A stretch of DNA of 64,000 nt from positions 5,878,501-5,942,500 of the forward strand of contig CM057473.1 in the NCBI GenBank assembly GCA_030035585.1, written 5' to 3'. The stretch's first letter is position 1, and every line of letters starts with the position of its first letter. Position numbers and translations under genes: made by a program. Below, piece by piece: positions 37,315 through 49,210 of the stretch. Source of the stretch: Dugong dugon. Lineage: Eukaryota > Chordata > Mammalia > Sirenia > Dugongidae. Under the pieces are notes generated by a model. The model had not been told where the DNA came from, ran no database searches, and was given only the letters and a program-made list of their open reading frames with translations.

Positions 37315-37495
37315 ATGAACTACAGCAGTGATTACTAAGGAGTCCTGGGCTATCGCTATGGATGTGGATGTGGAAGCCTTTCAAAGACTGTTCTGTGTGT
37401 ATAACTCTGGATGTGATGGTTATGGATTTGGTAGCTATCATCCATTTGGTAGTAACTTCTCTGGCTTCTGCGGAAGTGTTGTCTTGACCACCTGA
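37315..37495 (+). pseudogene. KRTAP pseudogene (multiple stops)
   Basis: ATGAACTACAGCAGTGATTACTAA gives MNYSSDY then stop, followed by GVLGYRYGCGCGSLSKTVLCV and stop. Downstream in another frame, GCDGYGFGSYHPFGSNFSGF corresponds to the family C-terminus. The TATA box has decayed to TATGAAAG (37240-37247), 75 bp before the ATG, inside AAAGGGATATGAAAGTC, which matches AAAGGGAGTATAAAAGTC at 47532. The GCTTTGAAG block is 292 bp upstream (37023). AATAAA at 37833-37838 may be the old polyadenylation signal. The subfamily is not resolvable. Confidence 0.7.
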
Positions 37496-38047
37496 TACCT
37501 GGGTACCATTGGTCATCATGAACCTAATGTATCCAAATATTTAACATCTAGGTGTCTAAGATAGCTATTTTATAGTAGTGCTTTACATCTTGTCTTCAGA
37601 CATCCTTTATTTGTGCATTCCTAGCAGAAAAAACAGGTTAGCATTTCAGCAGAAAGGTTTGGCTTCCAAGAGGCTGGAGTTTTGAGTTCTGGCTCCAGTA
37701 TCCTCTAATGTGTGACCTTGGACGAACTGGTGTCCATACACCTCTCCCTTTTCCCCTCTGCAAATTAGGTTTAGTGTCTACCTTATAAGACTGTGATAGT
37801 TAAATGAGGTATCTACAAAAAACTCCAGAATTAATAAATGTGTTTAGCAAGTTTGCAAATAGTGTATACAAAAAAGTAAATTTCTAAGGCAATCAAGGCA
37901 TAGAATTATGCTGTAAATAACAGATTGTAAATACTTGGTGCAAATTCACCAGATCTAATTTTTCGTTAATTGCATGTTACATCCAATTAAAGAAGAGTTA
38001 CTACATAAAGAAGTGGAATAGTTTAAAAAAAAAAAAAAAGCTACTTT

Positions 38048-38335
38048 ACCTTATAAACCCCGGTTTTTGCCTCTCCTTATATGCTTACCATGTTTCTGAT
38101 GTCAACCCTTTGCCCTGATTTCTGCTTTGCCCCTTGAAAACAGGTTTTATTTTCTGCTTTTCTGATTTTAGAGCCTTATATTATAGTAACGCTCCTCTTT
38201 TCTTTCTTTCTTTCTTTTTTTAGGTCTTTCCTCTGATTTAGACCATAAATCCTGGACCTCATCAGTTTTCTTAATGCATGTCACCCCAGTTAGCACTTCT
38301 GTCCTTTTCACGGTGGTGTCCGCTGTCCAGTATGC
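38048..38335. repeat. 285-bp duplicated block, copy 1
   Basis: Shares ATCAGTTTTCTTAATGCATG and CCCCTTGAAAAC-GGTTTTAT with 39654-39938 in the same order. Flanking DNA differs. Confidence 0.85.
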
Positions 38336-38704
38336 TGATCACAGTGACCAAAGCTAGGGATGGAGAAGAATATTAAGGATATGCCTTGAGCTTACATTAG
38401 ACTGAATTCATAAAGATGGGTCCAATATTCCATCCTTCCCCAGCTAGCTGAGCTTAAAGTTGGGGTGAGGCCAATCAAAGAGTAGCGGGCATAGCTGCTA
38501 GCTACTTCCCTTTCCACTTTTTCCCAGGGTAAACCCCTGTAGAGAAGAGCCTTGTGTCAGCACGGTAAAGCACCGTCAAAATTTCAAGAGAGCGATATGT
38601 TGTGTCTAAATGTGATAGTAGAGAATAGTCCCAGATTTGCTGAGGACCTCAGAGTAACACAGACGTGCATCCAAAAGCTCCTAGCCCTGGAGGAGAAACA
38701 ACAA

Positions 38705-39120
38705 AAACAAATTTTGCAGCAGGTTTGCCCAATACAATACATCATTTGATTTCTTGACTGCTGCTTCCATGGGCATTGATTGCTGATTGAAGGAGAACGA
38801 AATTTTTGACACTTCAATTTCTTAGTCACTTATCATAATGCGTTATTGGTCCAGTTGGGAAGATTTTTGTTTTCACCGTGTTCGTGTATCATCCACTGAA
38901 AGCCATGATGTTGGACCTTCGTCAGTAAGGTCGTCTTCACTTTTGGTAAGCAAGGTGGTGTCATCCGCATACTGCAGGTTGTTAAAGAGTCTTCCTCCAA
39001 TCCTGATGCTGCGTTCTTCTTCATATAGTCCAGCTTCTCAGATGATTTGCTCAGCATAGAAATTGAATAAGTATGGCGAAAGGATACACACCCTGACATA
39101 CACCTTTCCTGATTTAAACC
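38705..39120 (-). mobile_element. RTE/BovB-like fragment (reverse transcriptase part)
   Basis: The minus strand matches part of the 28.7-31.9 kb element, from the AGGAAAGGTGTATGTCAGGG region to GCAAACCTGCTGCAAAA. The YADD box is intact here (38960-38971 on the reverse strand). Internally deleted; no full frame. Confidence 0.75.
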
Positions 39121-39653
39121 ACACAGTATTACCTTTATTGCAAAATCTAAGCAATAATTTTAGGAAACATGTTTAGTATATGATTGACTTTTAAAAATTA
39201 TGTCCATAGAAGCTTTAGCATTTTGTTTCATCTGATGTTGTTCGGAATGATGTTGCCTATCTGATTTGGCATCCAATATAATCAATAAACTCAAATATTC
39301 TTAATACCTTCTGAAATATGGCTCTCTCACCCTCAAATATAAAGCTTAATGTATCATTTTTTCTATAATTAGTGGCCATTAATAACGTCCAATGCTATAT
39401 AGAATAATATTTCTTTGTGTTACATTCTATCCTTGACTTAAGTGCATCTTTTGCTGAAGGCATTTGCTGTGTATTCTGTGGAGCTGGATGATGTATTTCT
39501 CCTGGAGTTAAAGATAGATTACTTGTTGACTGAACCCTGCCTCGGGTCCCACCTCTCCTCTACCGCACAATCTATGTTACCCTTGGCATTGCTGGACCTT
39601 CTTCTTACCCATACATTTGGATTTAGATCCAAAGTCAATCCTCTTCTTTTTAT

Positions 39654-39938
39654 TGTAACCCTGGTATTTGCCTCTCCTTGTATGCGTACCATGCTTCTGA
39701 TGTCAACTCTTTGCCCTGATTTCTGCTTTCCCCCTTGAAAACGGGTTTTATTTTCTGCTTTTCTAATTTTGGGGCCTTATATTATAGTAATGCTCTTCTT
39801 TCTTTCTTTTTTTTTTTTAAACAAGTCTTTCCTCCGATTTAGACCATAAACCCTGGACCTCATCAGTTTTCTTAATGCATGTCACCCCAGTTAGCACTTC
39901 TGTCCTTTCCAGGGTGCTCTCCACGGTCCAGTACACCT
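39654..39938. repeat. 285-bp duplicated block, copy 2
   Basis: Direct repeat of 38048-38335, about 1.6 kb downstream. An RTE fragment (38705-39120) lies between the two. Confidence 0.85.
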
Positions 39939-40344
39939 ATCAAACCCTTGCATACATGTTTATATCCTTTGCGTACTCTGCCAGTGATATGTGCCTTTCA
40001 AAAATTCAATCCCTATTTAAATACAACTTGTTGCCTACTCCAAGCTTGCAGATATATAGTGGATTTGGGGGGGGGGGGGAGATGTACACTCTTGTTGAAT
40101 TACCTTACTTTAAATTCATGACTTCAAATCTCAATTAATCATTCAGCCCTTTCCAGAAACTCTTTTTTATTTTCCTATTAAATTCACTTCTTCACCCTCC
40201 AAAATAACTATTTTATCCTTCATCTTTTTCTTTTTTTTAATTTCCAACACAACCTACTTTACTCTTCACTCAACTGATGTTTCAAACTTCACTGAAAAAT
40301 TAGGATCAGACAAGAATTATACAATATGTATGAACCATCACTGT

Positions 40345-40990
40345 GTTAGTTTTCTATTACTGCTGTAATGATTACAACAACACAGATTTGTTATCTGAGC
40401 TTCTGTAGGTCTGAATTCTGGGAACATAATCGTTCAGTTGATTATCTGCTTAAAGTCTCACAAGGCCAGAATGAAGGTACTGGCAGGAGTGTATTCCATT
40501 TTGAAGGCCCTGGGGATGAATCAGCTTCCGAGCTCGTTCAATTCTGGGCAGAATTCAGTTACATGTCATTGTAGGACTGTAGTCCCCATTTTCTTACTGG
40601 CTGTTACCTGAGTGTCATTTTCAGCCTCTAGAGGCCACTCACATACCTTGGTTCATGGGCCCTTTTCTCCACCTTCAAAACCAGCAATAGTGCATCAAGT
40701 CCTCCTCATACGTCTGGTATCTCTGACCTCCAACCCTGTCTAATCTCTTTTGCCTTTCTCCTCTGATACATTTCTCTGACTTACTCCTCTGTCTTCTTCT
40801 TCTAATCTTAAGGGTTCGTGTGATACCATTGGGTCTGCCCAGATAGCCCAAGATAATGTCTCTATTTTAAGGTCAACTGATTAGAAATTATAATTGCTTC
40901 TGCAAAGTACCTAGATTAGTGTTTGGTTGAATAAACCAGAGGATGGGAAACTTGGGGGTACATCTTTAGAATTCTGCCTACTACAATCAT
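40345..40990 (-). mobile_element. Old MLT1-like LTR fragment
   Basis: TTAGTTTTCTATTACTGCTG to TTTAGAATTCTGCCTACTAC; GTTCATGGGCCCTTTTCTCC matches the family pattern of the 11.6 kb copy. Confidence 0.5.
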
Positions 40991-42720
40991 TCACCAACAA
41001 ACATATGGTCTGCCTTCTCTGTGTTACAGTGAATGAATGGTGCCTGTCCCTATCTACAAGCTATTCTTCCGCTTGTGCACTGGGATCCATCCCCTCTCCC
41101 CTAATGAAGTCTTAGGTTCTCCAAATATTCCCTTTCGTTTTGCTAGTTTGTCCTCTATTTGATCATACTCTTTGCTCCACAAATTTTCTGAAGTATCTCT
41201 CACTGGAAAAGAAAAGTGTTTGATTTGACTTGCTTCTTTATCTCCTGTCACAAATATTCCTTATTTGGTATTTTCTCACCAACACACTCTAATCTGCCTC
41301 CTTCTTGATAATATCTCGGGTCAGTGCTATTATCTTCATTCTGCCAAATACAATGATCAGGTCAATCATACTTCAAGCATTTACACAGAATTGTCTCATT
41401 CGTCCTTACTGAGGAACGTTCTTCACTGATCTCCTGATCACCACACTCTCCGGTTCTTCCTCCTACCACACTGACCACTCCATTTCAGGCTCCTTTGTTG
41501 GATCTTTCTTCTCTTTCTTACCTTTACGTGCTAAAGGTCCCCTGGGCGCAACTCCTAGCTTCATGTCTATCTATTCTCTTTCCAACTATTCCTTGTAGCC
41601 TCATGGTGTAAATACCACTTGTATAATCATGCCCCTCCAACTTATATTTCTTATCTTAATCTCTTTTCTCAAGCTTCATATCACACACTCTACTATCTAT
41701 TCAACCTCTTTCATATAAATCTCTTATATCCACATCAGAACTCTCAATGTTTTCTCATTCTGCGCCCATTCGGGCTTCTCCTTAAATATAATGTCAAAGA
41801 CATTCAACAAATTTCTTAAGTAGAAAAACTCAGGTCTCACCTTTATCCTTCTTTTTTGTATTCCCACCGTCTATGTCCTATCCACAAGCAAGCCTTTGTA
41901 CAGTCCACCACCATCTCTTGCCTAAATTATTGCAAGAACCTCAAACTAATCTTCCACTTCAGACTCTAATCTTCATGAACTACAATATACTTCATGAACT
42001 ACAATAATAAGTTGTCAGCAAAATCACCTAAACCTTAAGATCAAAATTCTTCAACCGCTTTGCACCTGGAATTTCGTTAAAAGTCCAGAAGGCCCTGCAT
42101 AATGTAACCGTTGCCTTATGCCTGACTTTATCTCCCAACGTTCTTTTCTTCATTAACGTAATCTAGCCCCAAAAACTTTCTTGCTACTCCTTCATCATGC
42201 AAAAATTATTCCCCCTTTAGAACATTTCCACGTTTCCTTCTGCTTAGCCTGCTCTTTGGTTTAGACATTTACACTAATGTCTCCTTTACTTTATTACTGT
42301 GCTCAAATAGCATCTTCTCAGAGGGATGTCTCTTAATCATCTTATATTAGTGGTCTTTCCCCCCATGCAGCCGTGCTGTAGGTAATAATTTTGCTTTCTT
42401 CCCTTCATGCACATTATTTCTAATAGATAATTTATTTAATGCCACTAACTGCTCCTCGGCTTGAATGTAAAGTTGATGAGAACAGAGATTTTTCATGACC
42501 TGCTTTACTTGGCATAAAGGAAGCTCTAAATAAACAATTGCTGAACAATTGACAGAATGAGTAAATCCCTGAGACGCATCCTTAGGACACATCTTAACAC
42601 TAAGTCGGTAGATTTTACCCTTTGCTACACTCTGGAATCATCTAGACAGCTTTTAAAAATACTGATGCCTGGATCCTATTCCAATTAAATGAGGATTTCT
42701 GGATATAGGGTTGGGTCACT
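40991..42720. other. Intergenic, old C/T-rich LINE-like relic
   Basis: 41280-42600 has the pyrimidine-rich look of an ancient LINE-2-type element (CTTTGTTGGATCTTTCTTCT, CTGCTCCTCGGCTTGAATGT). No open frame of interest. Confidence 0.4.
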
Positions 42721-42736
42721 CCCTTCCCTGAGAGAA

Positions 42737-42746
42737 TATAAAAAGG
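42737..42746 (+). promoter_or_regulatory. Retained TATA box of the 42767 pseudogene
   Basis: TATAAAAAGG followed by CAGATGGTGACATC. The string GCAGATGGTGA also follows TATA in the 47622 gene, which places the deletion just after it. Confidence 0.6.
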
Positions 42747-42766
42747 ATTGTACAGATGGTGACATC

Positions 42767-42900
42767 ATGAACTCCTATTGAATTTACTATGGTGACCTGG
42801 GCTTTGACTTTGGTGACTTTGGTGGCCAGGTTCTGTCTCTGGCCCTGACTATGGCTTCATGGCCAAGACAGATAAGTCCTTGGCTTTCACCATCCTTCCA
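42767..42900 (+). pseudogene. KRTAP20-like pseudogene with shortened leader
   Basis: ATGAACTCCTATTGA gives MNSY and stop, then IYYGDLGFDFGDFGGQ, matching [14 protein letters not shown] of the 47622 and 59345 copies. After that the frame decays into unrelated sequence. A well-preserved TATAAAAAGG (42737-42746) lies only 30 bp from the ATG, against 84 bp in the open copies, so 54 bp of leader is missing. The end coordinate is approximate. Confidence 0.65.
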
Positions 42901-42989
42901 CAATCCTTCTTAGATGGATTCTACTGTCCTTTCTTCAAGGAAAGATATTTGTTCACTACGTTCTACTGATAATCTTGTTAATATATTAA

Positions 42990-43148
42990 TTGTTGTTGTT
43001 AGGTGCCATTGAGTCGGTTCCAACTCATAGCAACCTTATAGGACAGAATAGAACTGCCCCATAGGGTTTCCAAGGAATGACTGGTAGATCTGAACTGCTG
43101 ACCTTTTGGTTAGCAGCTGAGCTCTTAACCACTATGCAACCAAGGTAG
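42990..43148 (-). mobile_element. AfroSINE
   Basis: TTGTTGTTGTTAGGTGCCAT to GAGCTCTTAACCACTATGCA. Lies about 100 bp after the 42767 pseudogene. Confidence 0.9.
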
Positions 43149-43649
43149 TCTATATCTTCTGCTCCATCCTTCAATGTTATCAATTGTTATGCTTGGTTTA
43201 GACTTTATTTGAATTCAGCTTCTTTATTTGGAGTCCAGCGTTGGCCAAAAAAGCAAAAAACTCACTAAAAACTACTTACACTGGGACAAACCTCAGTATC
43301 AAGGACCAATTTTTCTCTTTATTGTGGCTTATTAAAATGGCACTAACTGTTTGTTTTATAGTAATAATTTTGAGCACATTTTCAATAAGTTTATTTTCCT
43401 TGTAAATGTGATTTCTTTTCCCTACATTGAGATGAAGATAGTTTTTTAGTTTTACAATACCTAAGGAATATATTTTCTTACTGAAAGATCATTTATCCTC
43501 TGGGATGATTTGTCACAGGAGCAATTTAACAATTTAGCAAAGCACTTTCTTGAAAAGAAGCTTTTAAGACTGGTCAGTGATATATATGAAAAAAGCCTTT
43601 GTTCTGTATTTTCTCTTGGCTTTATTTTATTTTTTCTTTCTTATATTTT

Positions 43650-43690
43650 TCAAAAAAAAAAAAAAAAGAGAGAGAGAGAGAGAAATAGAG
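43650..43690. repeat. A-run and (AG)n tract
   Basis: A15 followed by GAGAGAGAGAGAGAGA. Confidence 0.85.
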
Positions 43691-43852
43691 AGATGTTCAT
43701 GGCTTAGAGATCTGTCCTCAGTATCCTCAGAGAAAGGAGGAGGCAGAGTCATATTTTCTGTCTCTTTGTCAAAAACTAAGCCTAAAAAAAATCTGTTTGT
43801 CTATATAAATTTGTCTTGGTTATTTCAACACAAAAACTGTACCTAACATTCT

Positions 43853-44855
43853 TTTTTTAAATTTTTTTTTATAGTAGGCTTACAGAAGGTGAAGGCTTAC
43901 AGAACAAATAGTTTTTCATGAAACAGTAGTCCACATATTGTTTTATGACATTGGTTAACAACCCCACAACATGTCAACCCTCCCTCTTCTTCTTAACCTT
44001 TTTTTTTTTTTTTTTTTTTTTTGGTGAAAATATACATAGCCAAAGATACACCATTTCAAAAATTTCTACATGCACAGTTCAGTGACATCGACTACGCTCT
44101 TCCAATTGTGCTGCTATTCTCACTTTAGATGAAGGCTTACAGAACAAAACAGTTTCTCATTTAACAGTTAGTACACATGTTGCTCTATGACAATGGTTAA
44201 CAACCTCACAACACATCAACACTATCCTTACTCAACCTTGGGTTCCCTATCACCAGCTTTCCTGTCCCCTTCTGCCTTCTAGCCCTTGTCCCTGGACTGC
44301 TGTGCCTCATTAGTCCCATTTGGTTTTATGGGGCCTCCACTCCCCGGCTGAACGGTGAACCTCGGAAATGACTTCACCACTGAGCTAAAAGGGTGTCCGT
44401 AAAAGGCCAGTAAATCTGGTCTTTTTCTGTGAGTTAGAATTTTGTTCTACATCCTTCTCCAGCTCTGTCCAGAACCCTCTGTTGTGATCCTAGTCAGAGC
44501 AGTCAGTGGTGGTAGGCGGGCACCATCTAGCTGTACTGGACTCAGTCTGGTGGAGGCCTTGGTAGCTGTGGTCCATTAGTCCTTTGGACTAATCTTTTCC
44601 TTGTATCCTGTTCTCTTCATTCTCCCTTGCTCCTGAAGAAATGAGACCAGTGGAGTATCTTAGATGGCCGCTCACAGGCTTTTAAGACCCCAGACACTAC
44701 TCACCAAGGTAGAATGTAGAACATTGTCTTTATAAGCTGTGTTATGCCAGCTGAGCTAGATGTTCCCCGAGACCATGGTCCCACAGCCCTCCACCCAGCA
44801 ATTCAGTCCCTCAGGGAGTCTGAATGTGTCTATGGAGCTTCCATGACCTTTCCTT
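43853..44855 (-). mobile_element. LINE-1-like 3' end with perfect 15-bp target duplication
   Basis: Reverse copy with the doubled terminus. TGTACCTAACATTCT occurs at 43838-43852 and 44856-44870 without mismatch. The body reaches farther 5' than the 26.5 kb copy. Confidence 0.8.
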
Positions 44856-45079
44856 TGTACCTAACATTCTTGACTAGATCTGTGCTTGTAATCGTAGAAC
44901 GAGATTCTTCGTCAACAACTCTTCTGATTTTTCCAACTGCAGTTGATCTTCGGAGTTTGCCACTTCTCACAGTCCTGACATGTATGCTAATTTTAGGCTT
45001 TGGATTGGCTAAATGCCTTACATCTTGAATTTAGTTACTTATTCCTGACTCGAAGTTCTGTATCTTAAAAAAAAAAGAA

Positions 45080-45120
45080 CCCAAACCAAGCCCGTCGCCA
45101 TCGAGTGAATTTCAACTTAT
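45080..45120 (-). mobile_element. AfroSINE 3' fragment
   Basis: AACCAAGCCCGTCGCCATCG at the end of an A-run. Confidence 0.55.
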
Positions 45121-46036
45121 ATCTCTGTAATTCCTATTTCCTTACTATAAGTCACACAGAACTATGAAGTCTGACACTAACTCATAACAAACATTTCTAT
45201 TACTTGCTATTTTAGTCATCTTGACAATAGTGATTTTTTCACTGGTCCTATAATTCTATCAAGGGCTCTGCCCTCACTCTATTGCCATATTTTTGACGAG
45301 TCTGTTGGAAATAATTGCTATCCAGTAAGCTCAAATTCATTGCAGTTGTATACAGTTAGAGAACATTCATATATATGTTGCTTTTTCCCTTAGCTTCCAA
45401 TTATTGAGAACACTTTTTTTATCTAAGTAAATCCTTAACTACTCAATCTTTCCTGTAAAATATTATCTTCATCACAGAAATAATAAAATATAGATGGAAA
45501 CAGGTAAAATACATTTTTAAGGTCAAAGAACAAGAGGGCAGAAGTTGTAGGGTTTGACTGATTGGCTTACCCTTGTAGTGTAGGTTCTACTTTATGTGCC
45601 ACATCACCATCCCTGAAGTCATAAAGGAGAAAACATGAATATGCCATGAACAGCTCTCAGTATGGCCAAGGCAAAATAATTGTGTCCAAAAGCAATGAGA
45701 GGGATGATAACATTCAGCAAGAAATTAGAAAATTACAAATGCAAGACTCAGCTTTGAAGATTTCGTAATTATTGTCCATTATCTAAAGAACCTGGGGCCA
45801 AGGAGTACAGGCTATGCAAAACACTAAACAGAATAAACTGTAATAAAATTTAACCTAGCTTAAAATCATAAAGTAGCTAAATAATTGGTCTTCTGTGAAT
45901 TTTTATTAGGAAATCAATTAAAAAATGGTAATGCTGGCCACTGTACTCAAACATGAATTACACGTATTCTTCTGTGGATAGTGTTATTTCAACTCAGAAA
46001 GGACACCTTTATAATCAACACTTTCCACTAGCTCCC

Positions 46037-46160
46037 ATGAGCTACCATGGAACAACTATGAGAGACTGAGATCTCATTATCATTGTGGTTTTACCACCTT
46101 GGACTCAGGATCTGGAGGGTGCAATGGTTGAGCCTATGGCCATCAATGAATTTTTCTATT
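46037..46160 (+). pseudogene. Faint KRTAP relic
   Basis: CCCATGAGCTACCATGGAACAACTATG resembles ACCATGAGCTACTACAGCAACTAC of the 54342 gene but stops after ten residues. Farther on, GGATCTGGAGGGTGCAATGG is Gly-rich in one frame. Support comes from the position of the upstream block: GCTTTGAAGATTTCGTAATT at 45751 is 286 bp before this ATG, the same spacing as in better copies. A leader-like CTCAGAAAGGACACC precedes it. AATAAA at 46724-46729 may be a remnant signal. No product is expected. Confidence 0.4.
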
Positions 46161-47537
46161 GAAGAAATTTTGTTCTTTAATTCCAGTAAACAGTTTCAGT
46201 CCTTTGCTCCTTCAGAATTTTATTATTTTAGTCTATTTCTTCTTTTTTTCTTCCAGTGTCACCAAACGAGAACAGTCTTGGCTTCTTACATTATAACTGC
46301 TTTCCTGATAGCTTAGCATGGACCATGAACGAAGAAATCACAATCCAGGCTGTATTCTCAGGACCAAGATGAAATGTGAAGACCTATTTCTCTAATTTAG
46401 AATTTCTTTCGTCATTGTTACATTATGTGCAATTTACTAACTTCTTTATTCCATTGAGAACATGTCTGTACATGTTTCTAACAAAATTATTTTGACATAG
46501 AAAACCTGATTTAAAATTTATTTATTCATCTAAATGGACTTTCTTCATTTAGGTTTTGCCTATATATATATATATATACATTTTACTCTGAGCAACCTGT
46601 TTTTCTTTTGAATTATATTTCTTATTCATACTTATAAAAGACTTAAACCAAACTTCCATGTAAGATGTGGTCTTTCCTACTTATAGTGATACTCCTTTCT
46701 TATACTTGATATTTTTCAGAATTAATAAACACAGGCTTCCCCCAAAATGTTAGAGACATTGCCCCTTCATCTAACAGATATAAATCCTAATATTCTTTTT
46801 GTTGCTGTTTCAATTTGATCTTGCACATTTAAGAATCTTTAAACTATATAAGAAGAGAATCTTCTGTGGTGCCATATTTACTCCTTTGACATGATCGATT
46901 TTGTGAGAAGAGAGACGAGTAAAAGCATTCAGAACTTCCTGCCCTGCTTTTAAGGAGCCTTTCTCCAAGGGTCAAAAATAGAGATGGTGATTATTATTCT
47001 CTTTACACACGTGGAAAAGCTGATACTTCAAGAGATGAAGAAACTCACTTAAGTCCACACAGTTTGTGTTGGATAGGTCTGGATTTGAACTCCGTTCCTG
47101 CATGGCTGCACATACTGGGTTCCCAACCAGTGTGCTTTAACTAACCTTCAAACACATTCCAAGAATTAAATAGGAAAACACAATTTCTGGGTTAAGAGGA
47201 GAGCTCTGGCTCTGTCTACAGAAAGATAATGAGAGTTAAAGACTTGAAAAATCAGATGTGATGCATGAAGAGGGCAGATTGCACCAGTAATCCGGTTAAG
47301 TTATGTTAATCACAGTCATAGGCTTTGAATAATTGATAATAATTACCTTTTATTAAAAGAGTTTTACTGCAAGAAGTACAGATGAGGCAAATACATAAAT
47401 GAATGTTATTTGTCAGAATCATTTAAACTTCTCCTCAAATCACAAGGCAAAAGTATAATTGGACTGTTTTGTACATTTGTAATATAAAATAAGAATTAGA
47501 AATATCTATGAAGGGGGCTACGCCCACGTAAAGGGAG

Positions 47538-47545
47538 TATAAAAG
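47538..47545 (+). promoter_or_regulatory. TATA box of the 47622 KRTAP gene
   Basis: TATAAAAG, 84 bp before the start, preceded by GGCTACGCCCACGTAAAGGG (CACCC-like element 17 bp before TATA). Confidence 0.85.
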
Positions 47546-47621
47546 TCCAGGTGCAGATGGTGATGCTCATTCACAGCAACCTCACCTTCGACATCAAACC
47601 AAATCCACAATCCCTGAGACA

Positions 47622-47939
47622 ATGAGCCACTACTACGGCAACTACTATGGTGGCCTTGGCTATGGCCTTGGTGGCTTTGGTGGCCGAGGTTATGGCTATG
47701 GTTCCAGCTCTGGCTTTGGTGGCTTTGGTGGCCTGGGCTATGGCTATGGTTCCAGCTCTGGCTTTGGTGGCTTTGGTGACCTGGGCTATAGCTATGGTTC
47801 CAGCTCTGACCTTGGTGGCTTTGGTGGCCGAGGCTATGGCTACGGTTCCAGCTCTGGCTTTGGTGGCCTTGGTGGCTATGGCTGTGGCAGCTTCTGTCCT
47901 TCTGTCTATGGAAGATACTGGTCATCTGGATTTTACTAA
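47622..47939 (+). CDS. KRTAP20-like: High-glycine/tyrosine keratin-associated protein, intact
   Basis: Complete single-exon gene for 105 residues. It begins [20 protein letters not shown] and ends [18 protein letters not shown], the latter being the KRTAP20 family end (human KRTAP20 proteins end YGRYWS-GFY, from memory). The middle is three 16-residue units of the type [16 protein letters not shown] plus a partial fourth (48-bp period, 47700-47891). It is low in Cys and rich in Gly, Tyr, Ser and Phe. TATAAAAG at 47538 is 84 bp before the ATG; the leader carries CATCAAACCAAATCC; AATAAA follows at 48206. Expected role: hair cortex matrix protein made late in keratinocyte differentiation. No signal peptide or membrane segment. 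It looks the most functional of the long copies. Confidence 0.9.
   Translation: MSHYYGNYYGGLGYGLGGFGGRGYGYGSSSGFGGFGGLGYGYGSSSGFGGFGDLGYSYGSSSDLGGFGGRGYGYGSSSGFGGLGGYGCGSFCPSVYGRYWSSGFY
47700..47891 (+). repeat. 48-bp in-frame coding repeat
   Basis: GGTTCCAGCTCTG recurs at 47700, 47748, 47796 and 47844, exactly 48 bp apart, so the frame is kept. The units differ by a few substitutions. The corresponding array at 59423 has 47-bp units instead. Confidence 0.95.
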
Positions 47940-48205
47940 AAATAGTATCCACTGCATAAAAATTCACAGTTTTTGTATTGTTTTCATCGTATGATTCTTT
48001 TGATTCCCTCACACCACCCATCATTAAGTGACATATTTGAGAGGCTGTTGTGAACCACTGAAGAAGACATCATGATGCAGACTGATCTTCCGGATCTTCA
48101 GGGATCTGAATCTCATCCCCACCATGAGTTCCCTCACTCCTACGGTGCTACTGAAATGCAGTCTCCTTCTTTATAGTTTCTGTGATATTTCCGGACATAT
48201 TCGCT

Positions 48206-48211
48206 AATAAA
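48206..48211 (+). terminator. Polyadenylation signal of the 47622 gene
   Basis: GCTAATAAACTTTTGTC about 265 bp after the stop codon, with a T-rich stretch after it. Confidence 0.7.
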
Positions 48212-48815
48212 CTTTTGTCATGAAGATTTAAAACATTGACCCACTTTCCATTGAAGATATTGTCCTCTGTTTTCTATCAGAAGAAAAAAAAGATGATCAT
48301 CGCTTCAGAATTCAGATTTGGGAATCCTTTCCATGGGAGAATTATTTTATGTCCGCCAACATCATTTAACATTTTTCAGAGCTTATCTTGGAACACTGAT
48401 GAAGATATTACTGACCAAAAGATACAAATATTTGCAGTGGGGACCTACTTTTCTGATCCAGAATTGCATCACTCAAGCTGCGTATTGTCATCTCTGCTAC
48501 ATTATTGCTATGCCACTGCATTCCTTAACACTTCTGTGACATTTCTGGAGATACTTTCTAGTAGATTTTGTTCATTGACCTACAAAACCTGACTTCATTT
48601 CTTTTCATCCATCTCAAAGTACCTGAGTTGAGTATATTTTGAAAAAATAATAGTTTTGCATTTAAAAATATTTTCCCCATGGAAATATTGACTTCATACC
48701 AATGTTTCCTTAGAAATGAAGCTCATAGAAGTTTTAAGAACATACAATGTTTAGCTGCTGTGATTTTTACTCAGATAATGTTTCCAGTATTTGATACTCA
48801 ATGGAACCAGATAGA

Positions 48816-49210
48816 AGGAGCTTCAGTGGTGCAGTGGTTAAATGCTCGGCTGCTAACCGAAAGGTCGGCATTCAAACTACCAGACACTCCACTTTGCTTG
48901 GTAAAGTAGAGGGTCAGCAAAAAAGAGGAAGACCCTCAATAAGATAGATTAACACAGTGGTTGCAACAATGAGCTCAAGCATAGCAACGGTTGTGAGGAT
49001 GGCGCAGGACCAGGCAGTGTTTCGTTCTGTAGTACATAGGGGAGCTATTAGTCGGAACTGACATGACGGCACCTAACAACAACAACAACAGCTACTCCAC
49101 GGGACAAAGATGTGACAGTCTGCTTCCTAAAGATTACAGCCTTGGAAACCCTGTGGGGCAGTTCTACCCTGTGAGTTGGAATCAACTTGAATCCAATGGA
49201 TTTGGTTTTT
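48816..49210 (+). mobile_element. AfroSINE split by an RTE tail
   Basis: Head GAGCTTCAGTGGTGCAGTGG to CAGACACTCC; resumes after 49093 with GGGACAAAGATGTGACAGTC and ends TTGGAATCAACTTGAATCCA. The insert is at 48893-49093. Confidence 0.85.
48893..49093 (+). mobile_element. RTE 3' tail nested inside a SINE
   Basis: GGTAAAGTAGAGGGTCAGCA to CACCTAACAACAACAACA. It interrupts the SINE 48816-49210 and is flanked by ACTCCAC on both sides (48886-48892 and 49094-49100). Confidence 0.8.

Noticed and set aside
47518..48024. 168-codon minus-strand frame rich in His, Ser and Gln
   Set aside because: Shadow of the Gly/Tyr repeats of the 47622 gene read on the other strand. The minus frames over 54238-54579 and 59701-60027 are the same kind of shadow.
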